Assembly (NCBI RefSeq): GCF_030552475.1
Contig: NZ_JAUPED010000015.1
Location: 18,127 to 82,126 of the forward strand
Direction of reading: 5' to 3'
DNA: 64,000 nt
From: Mariniflexile sp. AS56
GTDB lineage: Bacteria > Bacteroidota > Bacteroidia > Flavobacteriales > Flavobacteriaceae
In this document: positions 1-8,471 of the stretch, piece by piece
Layout: the number at the start of each line of letters is the position of its first letter
Numbering within the stretch: the first letter of the stretch is position 1
The notes under the pieces: model-generated
Seen by the model: the letters and a program-made list of their open reading frames with translations, nothing else
Told to the model about the DNA's origin: nothing
Database searches by the model: none
Program-made: the position numbers and the translations under genes

Positions 1-2
1 CA

Positions 3-1046
3 TTTGTTGAAACGGAGGATGAACCAGTTGAAGAAAAAAAAGGACTGTTATCTAAACTACCAAAGATAGGTGGTCAAAATAAGGAGGCAAAAGAAAGTAT
101 TCAAAGAGGGATTTACAGCTATTTGAATGAAAATGATATTGCTAAACAAATTGTTTCTAAATGGTTTAATAGAAGTGAAAAGGGCGGGTTTAATATGAAT
201 TTAATCTCTGAAAGAGGCTTGTATAATGCCACGGATTTAGATATTAAAATCGCACATAATACTGAAAGGGGTAAAGCTTTGTTGGCAGATGCTGGTGAAC
301 AATTAATAAATAACACATTTGTTATTATTACCGATTTTAAATATACCAATAAAGAAGAAGTGGCAGCAAAGGCGAAAGGTTTACTTTCAATGGTGTCTAC
401 TTATACAGGTAACAGTGAAGTTGCTAATATTGCTGATGTAACTTCCGTAGGTGTTGGAGTTATGGGGAAAGGTTATATCATAAAAACAACTGCTTACTTA
501 TATAAACTAGTTTGGAATGAAGAGGTAGCTTCTGTTTTTTATAATGATTTTTGGACGGATGATTCGTCCTTGGATTTAAATAAGAAGAAGGCCTTTGATG
601 CGACCGATATTTTTAAGCTTGAACTTGTTGGAACTGAATCCTCTTTGGCAGATGTGCAAAGTACAGTTCTTACAAAAAAATCAAATGAAGATTTAATTGC
701 CACGGCCACCGTAAGAGCAATAGATAATGTTATAGCTAAACTTCAAAGAGAATATGAGGTATTTAGAACCAAATCGCCATTATTAAGTGGAGATCCTATT
801 TCTGCAAAGGTGGGATTAAAGGAAGGAATTGAAAAAGGAGATAAGTATGAAGTGTTAGAGCAAGTTATTAATAAAGATGGAGTCACCGAATATAAGCGTG
901 TAGGCGTTATTAAGGTTGACAAAGAGCAGATTTGGGACAATAGGTATCTAGCTGATGAGGAGAGTCCCTCTGAAATTATGTATACTACTTTTAGTGGTTC
1001 ACAGAATAAATATTATTCTGGAATGCTAATCAGACAAATAAATTAA
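3..1046 (+). CDS. Uncharacterised protein, 5' end cut by window edge
   Basis: The reading frame is open from base 3 without a stop, so the gene begins outside the window and the TTG at 123 is an internal codon, not the start. At least 347 residues are visible. The N-terminal visible part is acidic and lysine-rich, followed by a soluble alpha/beta region. The last 100 residues (a GDKYEVLEQV stretch, then a basic segment) loosely resemble the C-terminal domains of FlgT/CsgG-associated envelope proteins; that resemblance is my inference and weak. It is 19 bases upstream of a second unknown gene and appears to lead or belong to a four-gene operon of exported proteins. Whether it has a signal peptide cannot be seen. 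I do not recognise a family. Confidence 0.85.
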   Translation, partial: FVETEDEPVEEKKGLLSKLPKIGGQNKEAKESIQRGIYSYLNENDIAKQIVSKWFNRSEKGGFNMNLISERGLYNATDLDIKIAHNTERGKALLADAGEQLINNTFVIITDFKYTNKEEVAAKAKGLLSMVSTYTGNSEVANIADVTSVGVGVMGKGYIIKTTAYLYKLVWNEEVASVFYNDFWTDDSSLDLNKKKAFDATDIFKLELVGTESSLADVQSTVLTKKSNEDLIATATVRAIDNVIAKLQREYEVFRTKSPLLSGDPISAKVGLKEGIEKGDKYEVLEQVINKDGVTEYKRVGVIKVDKEQIWDNRYLADEESPSEIMYTTFSGSQNKYYSGMLIRQIN

Positions 1047-1065
1047 CCAACTAAATATCTATAAT

Positions 1066-1587
1066 ATGAAACTAAAAAATTGCTTAGTAATTCTAGCTTT
1101 CATGATGTTTGCGTTAAAAGGCAATGCACAATGGAAAAATGAAAAAGCCAATAAGGATACTGAAATATTCCGGTATGATATAGAATGTGAAGGTATTGCT
1201 AAATTGGGATCTAAACTTGTCAAGGTATGGTCGTATTCCAAAAATCCTAAACATGCTATCTCACATGCAATGAAAAATGCAGTACATGGTATTATTTTTA
1301 AGGGCTTTGGCGGCGGCGGTCAAGGCTGTACATCTTTTAGTCCTTTGTTGAAGTCTGCAGAAAACGCTTCTAATCATGAAGCATTTTTTGACGCTTTTTT
1401 TGCTGATGGTGGTGAGTATCTTAAATACGTATCTGCTGCCACAGATGGCAATATTGCTCCTGGTGATAGACTGAAAATAAGTAAACGAGAGTATAAAATT
1501 GGTGCTATTGTTAATGTACAAACAGATATGTTAAGAAAACGACTGGAGGAAGAGGGGGTTATAAGAGGTTTGACGTCTGGTTTTTAA
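1066..1587 (+). CDS. Small secreted protein of unknown function
   Basis: This gene encodes 173 residues. Residues 1-22 form a clear Sec signal peptide (basic start, hydrophobic core, cut after GNAQ), so the mature protein of about 150 residues is exported. The mature part starts acidic and charged, has a helical Ala/His-rich stretch (residues 65-80), a glycine-rich loop around residues 83-90 with one cysteine, and an Arg/Glu-rich C-terminus. I recognise no catalytic motif or family. It sits 19 bases after the upstream unknown gene and 16 bases before the DUF6175 gene, all on the same strand, so co-transcription is very likely. The ATG at 1066 is the only start that preserves the signal peptide. 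Confidence 0.8.
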   Translation: MKLKNCLVILAFMMFALKGNAQWKNEKANKDTEIFRYDIECEGIAKLGSKLVKVWSYSKNPKHAISHAMKNAVHGIIFKGFGGGGQGCTSFSPLLKSAENASNHEAFFDAFFADGGEYLKYVSAATDGNIAPGDRLKISKREYKIGAIVNVQTDMLRKRLEEEGVIRGLTSGF

Positions 1588-1603
1588 CTACAAAAAGAAA
1601 CAC

Positions 1604-2560
1604 ATGAAAACACATATACAATTAAATATAACATATTGCCTGTTTTTTATTAGTGTCCTGGCGTTTGCTCAGGCTAAAAAGCCAACACTTATGGTGGTGC
1701 CAAGTGATGCTTGGTGTATTAAAAATGGGTATGTAATGAATTTTGATGACCAAGGGACCATGGTTCAAATACCAGATTATCAAAAAGCCTTTCAACAAAA
1801 TACCGATATACTTTTGGTTATCAGTCAAATTAATGGCATGATGGCTGATAGGGGGTTTCCTTTAAAGAATATGGAATCTACTATTAAAACATTAAAATCC
1901 AATTCAGCAGAAGATAATTTACGTAGCTCTAAGGATTCTGGTAGTGATATCTCAGAAAGTCCTATTGATGCCTTAAAAAAAGTAGCGAAAGCAGATATTA
2001 TTATGCAGCTTACATGGAGTGTTAATTCCACAGGGCCTAAAAAGTCGGTAACATTTAATCTTCAAGGTTTAGACGCGTATACCGATAAGCAAATAGCTTC
2101 AGCCGCAGGTACAGGAGCACCCTCTTTTTCTGCAGAATTACCCGTGTTGCTTTCAGAGGCAGTTTTAACTCACATGGATAAATTCACCGAACGCTTACAA
2201 GCTCATTTCGACGATATGTTTGCAAACGGTAGAGAAATTATTGTTCGTGTTCAAAAATGGAATGATTGGGATGGTGATTTAGAAACGGAATTTGATGGGG
2301 AAGAGCTCGGTTTTGTTATTGAAGATTGGATGGCTAGAAATGCAGTTAAAGGGCGTTTTAGTACCACGGATATGACTGAGAATATGGCCCTGTTTGAGCA
2401 AGTTAGAATGCCACTAGAAAGTGAAGAAGGCAGAGCAATAGACGCAAGACGCTTTGTAAACGAATTGAGTAAGTTTTTAAAAAGCGCGCCTTATAACATA
2501 CCTAATAAATTAGTAATGAAAGGACTTGGTAGAGCCACCGTTATTTTAGGAGGCAAATAA
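1604..2560 (+). CDS. DUF6175 family exported protein
   Basis: The product has 318 residues with a signal peptide (residues 1-22, cut after AFAQ). The mature sequence opens with a KPTLMVVPSDAWC segment and a region on nucleotide-free alpha/beta pattern (VISQINGMMADRGFPLKN), which matches my recollection of DUF6175, a Bacteroidota family of unknown function. The family name is from memory of the sequence pattern, not a search. The C-terminal third carries DWDGDLETEFDGEELG, an acidic stretch, and ends with a Gly-rich tail. It lies inside the four-gene operon, 16 bases after the preceding gene and 19 before the next. The cellular site is probably the periplasm or outer membrane. No enzymatic residues can be pointed to. 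Confidence 0.75.
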   Translation: MKTHIQLNITYCLFFISVLAFAQAKKPTLMVVPSDAWCIKNGYVMNFDDQGTMVQIPDYQKAFQQNTDILLVISQINGMMADRGFPLKNMESTIKTLKSNSAEDNLRSSKDSGSDISESPIDALKKVAKADIIMQLTWSVNSTGPKKSVTFNLQGLDAYTDKQIASAAGTGAPSFSAELPVLLSEAVLTHMDKFTERLQAHFDDMFANGREIIVRVQKWNDWDGDLETEFDGEELGFVIEDWMARNAVKGRFSTTDMTENMALFEQVRMPLESEEGRAIDARRFVNELSKFLKSAPYNIPNKLVMKGLGRATVILGGK

Positions 2561-2579
2561 ACTATTAAAACTAATACAG

Positions 2580-3518
2580 ATGAAAAAAAAAATATATAGT
2601 TTCATGCTTCTTTGTTCGTTTACATTGGTGGCTCAAAATAATGTTAATTATGATGGTATTTTTTTAGGCTCCTACATTCCGCAACAATTAGAAAGTGTCC
2701 CAGCTTATGCACAAAGCATGTTGGCAAATAAACTGAATCAAATTATAACAAAAAACGATATTGGTCAAGGGGGGTATGATGCCCAATTTATAATAACTCC
2801 TAATATTATAGTGTTAAGTAAAGATATTGTGCCTACGGCACCACCCAGCGTTGCTTTAAACTTAGAAGTGACACTTTATGTTGGTGACGGGATTTCAGGT
2901 ACGCTTTTTACAAGTGAATCTATTCAGGTTAAAGGTGTTGGAACGAATGAAAATAAGGCGTATATGGCGGCCATAAACCAAATAAAGCCGAAAAATCAAG
3001 CATTACAGAATTTGGTATCTCGAAGTAAAGACCGGATTATTGAGTACTATAATAAAAACTGTAGCGTGATTATAAATCGAGCTGATGCACTAGCAGCACA
3101 AAATAAATACGACGAGGCGTTAGTAGCTTTGGCTGGTATACCTGAGGTTAGTACCTGTTTTAATTCAGTAAAGACCAAAATAGGGCCAATGTATGTGAAA
3201 GCTATAAACATAGGTTGTAAGCGAAAACTTAATGAGGCTAAAAGTATCTGGGCTGCCAACCAGGATCTAAGCGCTGCTAATGAAGCTGGTTCTATTCTGG
3301 CCTTAATCGAGCCTGAGGCAACATGTTTTCCAGAAGTGCGATCACTTTATCAAGATATTGCGCAACGTATTAAGGCTAAAGAATTATTAGATAGAGATTG
3401 GGAATACAAGCTTAAAGAGTTAGATGTAGAAAGGTCCAGTATTCAGGCAGCTAGAGATGTTGGTGTTGCATATGGTTTAAACCAGCAGCCTATTTATAAT
3501 ATTAGAGGTTGGTATTAG
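2580..3518 (+). CDS. Conserved Bacteroidota exported protein, function unknown
   Basis: This 312-residue protein has a short signal peptide (residues 1-19, ending VAQ). The N-terminal domain (about 25-160) has an alternating strand/helix pattern with a TAPPSVALNLEVTLYVGDG stretch; the middle (160-260) is helical with paired short repeats containing cysteines (NCSV, STCFN, GCKRK, ATCFPEV), reminiscent of TPR-like helical hairpins; the end is a charged helix. I have seen similar proteins in Bacteroidota beside DUF6175 genes, but none with an assigned role. It closes the operon: the next gene starts 101 bases later. A periplasmic or outer-membrane-associated scaffold would fit, but that is inference. 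Confidence 0.75.
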   Translation: MKKKIYSFMLLCSFTLVAQNNVNYDGIFLGSYIPQQLESVPAYAQSMLANKLNQIITKNDIGQGGYDAQFIITPNIIVLSKDIVPTAPPSVALNLEVTLYVGDGISGTLFTSESIQVKGVGTNENKAYMAAINQIKPKNQALQNLVSRSKDRIIEYYNKNCSVIINRADALAAQNKYDEALVALAGIPEVSTCFNSVKTKIGPMYVKAINIGCKRKLNEAKSIWAANQDLSAANEAGSILALIEPEATCFPEVRSLYQDIAQRIKAKELLDRDWEYKLKELDVERSSIQAARDVGVAYGLNQQPIYNIRGWY

Positions 3519-3619
3519 TTTTTTTAATTAAAACTACTATAGAGTAATTCCCTGAAAAATGCTCCCTAAAAACAGTAAATGGCATTTTAAAATTGGCTAT
3601 TAATTAATAATTATATACA

Positions 3620-4654
3620 ATGAAAACAAAACATTTACTTTTAAGTGCGGCATTAAGTATCGCTAGCTTATGTCAGGCACAAAACACAATTACTGTTGAT
3701 AACTCGGTAGGCAGTAACGCGCAATACTCAAATTTGCAAAGCGCCATTAGCGCAGCAAGTAGCGGAGATGTTATTTATATACACCCTTCTGAAATTAATT
3801 ACGGAAATGTTAATATAGATAAAGAGATAACCTTAATTGGATATTCACACCTGGGTACAGAAAAACAAACACTAGTTACCGATATTGTTTTACTAAATAA
3901 TGCTTCCAACAGTAAATTTAGTGGACTTCATTTAACGGATGATTTTTATACAAATAACACAAATGTGTTAAGCGGTATTATAGTTGAAAACTGCTATATT
4001 AAAAGTACTATGACGTTTAATTCTGCGGGGGTTGATGATATTATAATTAGAGGAAATATAATTTATCAAATAGGTACTTCTGGTTTAAGTTCAACGAGTA
4101 ATAACTTTACAAATGCTATTATTTCTAATAATATTATCTTGTATTATATAGGCTTGAAAAATCATCAATCAGTTACCATTAAAAATAATATTTTTCTAGG
4201 GCCTTACCCTGCTTTTGCAATTAATAATGCGAATGATACAACAGGTAGTATAACAGTTCAAAATAATATTTTTTATTATAATACTAATAGTAATTTTGAT
4301 CCCAATTCGGCTGGAGTTGTTTTTGAAAATTGCCTAAGTTATAATATGGGTTCAGGAAGTATTACTGCCTTGGCAGGAACGAATAATATAAACGATCAAA
4401 ATCCTCAGTTTGTAGAAAGTAACAATAATAGCTTATATGAAGCTGAAATGGACGACTATCACCTTCAAGCGGGTTCATTAGCAATAGGTTCCGGTGCAGG
4501 AGGAGTCGATATGGGGCTTTACGATGGGAGCCCATTTGTATTTAACAACCTTGGGTATACCAATGGGATTCCTACGGTTAAAATCACCAATATTACAGAT
4601 AGAATTGCACCGGGAGCTAATTTAAGTGTAACTATCAATACAAATGCTAATTAA
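3620..4654 (+). CDS. Secreted right-handed beta-helix protein
   Basis: The product has 344 residues with a signal peptide (residues 1-21, ending CQAQ). The opening TVDNSVG..AQYSNLQSAISAASSGDVIYIHPS is typical of pectate-lyase-like beta-helix proteins (DUF1565/NosD type), followed by many short Asn/Ile-rich rungs such as IIVENCYI, IIIRGNII, AIISNNII and VTIKNNIF. Such folds often bind or cleave polysaccharide, but no catalytic residues can be assigned. The protein ends at GANLSVTINTNAN with no T9SS sorting domain, although the gene two bases downstream encodes one. Both are probably translated from one mRNA. The last lines (PTVKITNITD..APG) read like the start of another domain, so C-terminal shortening relative to relatives is possible. 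Confidence 0.8.
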   Translation: MKTKHLLLSAALSIASLCQAQNTITVDNSVGSNAQYSNLQSAISAASSGDVIYIHPSEINYGNVNIDKEITLIGYSHLGTEKQTLVTDIVLLNNASNSKFSGLHLTDDFYTNNTNVLSGIIVENCYIKSTMTFNSAGVDDIIIRGNIIYQIGTSGLSSTSNNFTNAIISNNIILYYIGLKNHQSVTIKNNIFLGPYPAFAINNANDTTGSITVQNNIFYYNTNSNFDPNSAGVVFENCLSYNMGSGSITALAGTNNINDQNPQFVESNNNSLYEAEMDDYHLQAGSLAIGSGAGGVDMGLYDGSPFVFNNLGYTNGIPTVKITNITDRIAPGANLSVTINTNAN

Positions 4655-4656
4655 AA

Positions 4657-5862
4657 ATGAAACAGGTTTTAATTTATACCTGTATATTACTATTTAGCTT
4701 TTATGGAACGGCTCAAACCATATCGTCTGCGGAGTATTTTTTTAATACAGACCCAGGTGTTGGTAATGGTGTAATCTTAGCTGTAAATAGTAATACGGGG
4801 CAGTTAATACAAACTTTTTCTATACCTATTACGAGTTTAACAGATGGCTTTAATAGTCTGTATGTTAGAACATTTAATAGTAGTGGTAAATGGAGTTTAT
4901 ATGACAGGGAACGTTTTTATATTAAAAGATTTATAACGACGAACATAACGTCTGCTGAATATTTTTATAATACAGATCCAGGTATTGGTAATGGTACGGC
5001 ATTAACAGTAAATAGTAATACGGGACAATTAACACAAACATATTCGATACCTATTACCGGTTTAGCCGACGGTTTGAATAATTTGTACGTTAGAACTTTA
5101 AGTAGCAATGGAGATTGGAGTTTATTTGATAGACAACACTTCTATATTAAAAATTTTAATTCTGTTGATGTAACCGCGGCAGAGTATTTCTATAATTTGG
5201 ATCCTGGTATTGGTAATGGAACAGGATTAGCTGTTGATGCCAATTCAGGGCAGTTAACACAAACATTCTCTATACCAGTTACTGGATTAACGGAGGGGTT
5301 TCATAGTTTTTATTTAAGAACTCAAAGTTCTTCTGGAAAATGGAGTTTGTATGATAGACAAATCATCTATATTAAAGATTTTGATTTTTCACCAGACGAA
5401 GTTTCAAATGCAGAATATTTTATAGATAGTGATCCTGGTGTTGGAAATGGTACGGCGGTTGTGTTTGGTAATCCTTCAGAAAAATCACAAGTTCTAAGCG
5501 TAAATTCGGCAGGTTTGGCAGAAGGAGATCACGTATTTTATATTAGGGTTCGAGATACGAGCGGTGACTGGTCAATTTACGATACAGCTTTATTTAAAAT
5601 AGACGGTTCTTTAGGTGTTGATGAAAGTTTTTTTAAATCAACAATTATTCATCCAAATCCATTTTTAAATACTATTGAGTTGTCTTCTTCATTAAATATT
5701 CCTTTTGAGAAGGCCTTTATTTATGATTTTAATGGAAGAAAAGTTTTCGAGAGTACTTCAAATCTTAACAAGATAGATTTGGGTTTTTTATCATCAGGGG
5801 TTTATATCTTACACCTGAATAGCCATAATCGTTCGGCTAGTTTTAAAATTGTTAAAGAATAA
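4657..5862 (+). CDS. Secreted tandem-repeat protein with T9SS type A sorting domain
   Basis: The product has 401 residues: a signal peptide (1-19), four tandem modules beginning at residues 25, 100, 175 and 252 (spacings 75, 75 and 77), and a T9SS type A C-terminal domain (about 330-401, IHPNPF ... GVYILHL ... KIVKE). Each module starts AEYF..DPGxGNG and ends with W-S-x-Y/F-D and a Y-I-K strand, giving a beta-rich repeat seen in other Bacteroidota secreted proteins. The C-terminal domain predicts export through the outer membrane and attachment to the cell surface. It starts two bases after the beta-helix gene, so the two are co-expressed. Adhesion or surface assembly is a guess; there is no enzyme motif. 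Confidence 0.88.
   Translation: MKQVLIYTCILLFSFYGTAQTISSAEYFFNTDPGVGNGVILAVNSNTGQLIQTFSIPITSLTDGFNSLYVRTFNSSGKWSLYDRERFYIKRFITTNITSAEYFYNTDPGIGNGTALTVNSNTGQLTQTYSIPITGLADGLNNLYVRTLSSNGDWSLFDRQHFYIKNFNSVDVTAAEYFYNLDPGIGNGTGLAVDANSGQLTQTFSIPVTGLTEGFHSFYLRTQSSSGKWSLYDRQIIYIKDFDFSPDEVSNAEYFIDSDPGVGNGTAVVFGNPSEKSQVLSVNSAGLAEGDHVFYIRVRDTSGDWSIYDTALFKIDGSLGVDESFFKSTIIHPNPFLNTIELSSSLNIPFEKAFIYDFNGRKVFESTSNLNKIDLGFLSSGVYILHLNSHNRSASFKIVKE
4729..5600 (+). repeat. Four in-frame tandem repeats of about 225 bp
   Basis: Units start near 4729, 4954, 5179 and 5410. The first three match closely in protein and share long stretches of DNA (for example an AATAGTAATACGGG block in units 1 and 2), while the fourth is diverged. 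This suggests recent internal duplication. Confidence 0.85.
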
Positions 5863-5887
5863 TTTTTACAAGGAGTAGTTGTTTTAT

Positions 5888-5917
5888 AAAGGATCACCTT
5901 TTACGGTGGTCCTTTTT
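5888..5917 (+). terminator. Rho-independent terminator after the tandem-repeat gene
   Basis: AGGATCACC and GGTGGTCCT pair (one G-U) around a six-base loop and are followed by a T run. It lies 25 bases after the stop at 5862. Confidence 0.85.
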
Positions 5918-5953
5918 ATTATAAACTAAGTTAGTTAGGGTTTTAGAAGTTTG

Positions 5954-5961
5954 TATTTTTG
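5954..5961 (+). promoter_or_regulatory. Bacteroidetes -7 box (TATTTTTG) for priA
   Basis: TAnnTTTG followed by C, 44 bases before the TTG start of priA. No clean TTG -33 box is at the expected spacing; TTAG at 5931 is the closest. Confidence 0.5.
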
Positions 5962-6005
5962 CTTTATATTCGTCTGCGGCTTCAGTAACTCGAAACTTTT
6001 AAACT

Positions 6006-8456
6006 TTGAATCATTTTATAGACATCATCATACCGGTACCGCTTCAAAAGTTGTTTACATATAGTATTACAACCTCTGAAGCCGATTTTCTGCAACCTGG
6101 TATGCGCGTGTCTGTTCCTTTCGGAAAATCTAAAATTTATACGGGTATTGTAGCCAAAATTCATACAGATCCACCAGCAGCTTATGAGGCGAAGGAGATT
6201 CATCAAATATTAGATGACGGCCCTATTGTGAATGAAAAACAATTGCGCTTATGGCAATGGATGGCTAATTATTACATGTGTACTTTGGGCGATGTGATGC
6301 GGGCAGCTTTACCAAGTGCTTTTGTTCTGGAGAGTGAGACCGTAATTACTAAGCACAGTAAAGCTATAGATGAATCTATTTTAAAAGATGATGAGTTTTT
6401 GGTTTATGAAGCGTTGCAGCACCAGTCTTCTTTAAAAATTCATGATATAGCTAATATTCTAGATAAGAAGAATGTCCTTCCGGTAATAAAACGATTAATT
6501 GAAAAGGAAGCGATTGCTGTTGAAGAAGAAATATACGAAAAATACAAACCTAAATTAGTGCGTTATGTCAAGTTGCATACGCATTACGCTTCGCAAGAAG
6601 CGCTTCAGAAATTATTAGAAGATTTAAGTAGAGCGCCAAAACAGCATCAAGTTATTTTAACCTTGTTCTCTGTTTCGGCAACAACAAAGAAGCCTGTAAA
6701 AGTCGCAGATTTATCCACAGAAAGTGGTGCATCAGCCTCTATTATTAAATCGTTGATAGATAAAGGTGTACTTGAAGAATATTTTATTCAAACCGATCGT
6801 GTTCAGTATTCGGGTGATGAGAATGAGGATTCGAAAAGCTTAAATGACTACCAAAATACTGCTTTAATTGAGATTAAAGAGTCGTTCAAGGAGCAATCGG
6901 TAGTGTTGCTTCATGGTGTTACCTCTTCAGGAAAAACCGAAGTTTATGTAAAACTTATTGAAGATGTTCTAAGTAAAGGGCAACAGGTTTTATATTTATT
7001 ACCAGAAATAGCCTTAACAGCGCAATTAATAACGCGTTTACAAAATTATTTTGGCGAACAAGTGGCGGTATTTCATTCTAAATATTCATCGCATGAACGG
7101 GTTGAGGTTTGGAACCATGTTTTAAATAATTCCGCGAAAGCGAAAATTGTATTAGGTGCGCGTTCCTCCATTTTTTTACCGTTCAATAATTTAGGATTAA
7201 TAATTGTAGATGAAGAACATGAACAATCTTTCAAACAATTTGATCCGGCACCACGGTACCATGCTCGCGATACGGCGGTTGTTTTGTCGCACATTCATGG
7301 CGCAAAAACACTTTTAGGATCGGCAACGCCTAGTTTAGAAAGTTACTTTAATGCAAAACAAAATAAATACGGTTTTGTTGAAATAACTAAACGATATAAC
7401 GATGTCTTAATGCCCGATGTCGAGTTGGTAGATATTAAGGATAAGTTGAAAAAGAAACGCATGAAGGGTCACTTTAGCGACCGTCTTATTGCAGAAATGA
7501 CTGAGACGCTTCGTGATGGTCATCAAATTATACTGTTTCAAAACCGTCGTGGGTTTTCGCCCATTGTAGAATGTAATACCTGTGGGCATTCGCCGCAATG
7601 TCCTAATTGCGATGTGAGTTTAACCTATCACCAATATCGCGACCAATTGCGTTGTCACTACTGTGGGTTTGTTGAAATGATGCGGAAAAAATGTGCGGCC
7701 TGCGGAAGTACGGAATTGGATAATAAGGGCTTTGGAACCGAGCAAATAGAGGCTGAAGTAAAGCTTCTGTTTCCTGATTATAAAGTAGCTAGAATGGATT
7801 TAGATACCACGCGTGGTAAATATGGCTATGAAAAAATTATAACGGCCCTAGAGCAACAGGAAATCGATATTTTGGTGGGTACTCAAATGTTAACCAAAGG
7901 TTTAGATTTTAGACATGTTAAATTAGTAGGGATTATGAATGCTGATAATATGTTGAATTTTCCAGATTTTAGAGCTCATGAACGAAGTTTTCAATTAATG
8001 CTTCAAGTATCGGGTAGGGCAGGGCGTACCGAAGAACGTGGTAAAGTGTTAATTCAAACGTATAACCCACATCACAATATTCTTCAGCAAGTTTCCTCTA
8101 ATAATTATATAGATATGTATAACGAGCAAATGAATGATCGTTATAATTTTAAATACCCTCCTATATATAAGCAAATAAAAATCACGTTAAAGCATAAAGA
8201 TTTTGCTCGGGTAGATACGGCTTCTATTTGGTATGCTAAAGCGCTTCGTAGTGTGTTTGGAGATAATATCTTAGGGCCAGAATCGCCGCCTATTGCTAGA
8301 ATTAGAAATCAGTTCCATAAAAATATCTTGGTGAAGATTCCTAAAAAGCAATCGTTAGGAAAAACAAAAGAAGCTATCATTAAAATAAATAATAGCTTCT
8401 TGAGTGTAAAAGATTTTCGGTCGGTTAAAGTGATTTTAAATGTAGATAACTTTTAA
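6006..8456 (+). CDS. priA: Primosomal protein N' (replication restart helicase PriA)
   Basis: PriA is a 3'-5' DNA helicase that recognises stalled forks and reloads the replisome. The 816-residue product has the N-terminal 3'-DNA-binding domain (FIDIIIPVPL.KLFTY), a winged-helix region, Walker A GVTSSGKT (304-311), the DEEH box (402-405), and eight cysteines in four CxxC pairs between helicase lobes that bind two zinc ions (starting CNTC, CPNC, CHYC, CAAC). Later motifs GTQMLTKG and QVSGRAGR are intact. The start is TTG at 6006: an in-frame stop lies at 6000-6002 and the next ATG would remove about 32 residues of the conserved N-terminal domain. It is monocistronic and convergent with the LytTR gene. 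Confidence 0.97.
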   Translation: MNHFIDIIIPVPLQKLFTYSITTSEADFLQPGMRVSVPFGKSKIYTGIVAKIHTDPPAAYEAKEIHQILDDGPIVNEKQLRLWQWMANYYMCTLGDVMRAALPSAFVLESETVITKHSKAIDESILKDDEFLVYEALQHQSSLKIHDIANILDKKNVLPVIKRLIEKEAIAVEEEIYEKYKPKLVRYVKLHTHYASQEALQKLLEDLSRAPKQHQVILTLFSVSATTKKPVKVADLSTESGASASIIKSLIDKGVLEEYFIQTDRVQYSGDENEDSKSLNDYQNTALIEIKESFKEQSVVLLHGVTSSGKTEVYVKLIEDVLSKGQQVLYLLPEIALTAQLITRLQNYFGEQVAVFHSKYSSHERVEVWNHVLNNSAKAKIVLGARSSIFLPFNNLGLIIVDEEHEQSFKQFDPAPRYHARDTAVVLSHIHGAKTLLGSATPSLESYFNAKQNKYGFVEITKRYNDVLMPDVELVDIKDKLKKKRMKGHFSDRLIAEMTETLRDGHQIILFQNRRGFSPIVECNTCGHSPQCPNCDVSLTYHQYRDQLRCHYCGFVEMMRKKCAACGSTELDNKGFGTEQIEAEVKLLFPDYKVARMDLDTTRGKYGYEKIITALEQQEIDILVGTQMLTKGLDFRHVKLVGIMNADNMLNFPDFRAHERSFQLMLQVSGRAGRTEERGKVLIQTYNPHHNILQQVSSNNYIDMYNEQMNDRYNFKYPPIYKQIKITLKHKDFARVDTASIWYAKALRSVFGDNILGPESPPIARIRNQFHKNILVKIPKKQSLGKTKEAIIKINNSFLSVKDFRSVKVILNVDNF

Positions 8457-8471
8457 CTAAGTAGGTTACAT

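Noticed and set aside
123..125. TTG at 123 as the start of the first gene
   Set aside because: The frame is open back to base 3 with protein-like sequence, so the gene begins outside the window.
3620..5862. Frameshift splitting one gene into beta-helix and repeat proteins
   Set aside because: The second gene has its own good start and signal peptide, so two genes are more likely.
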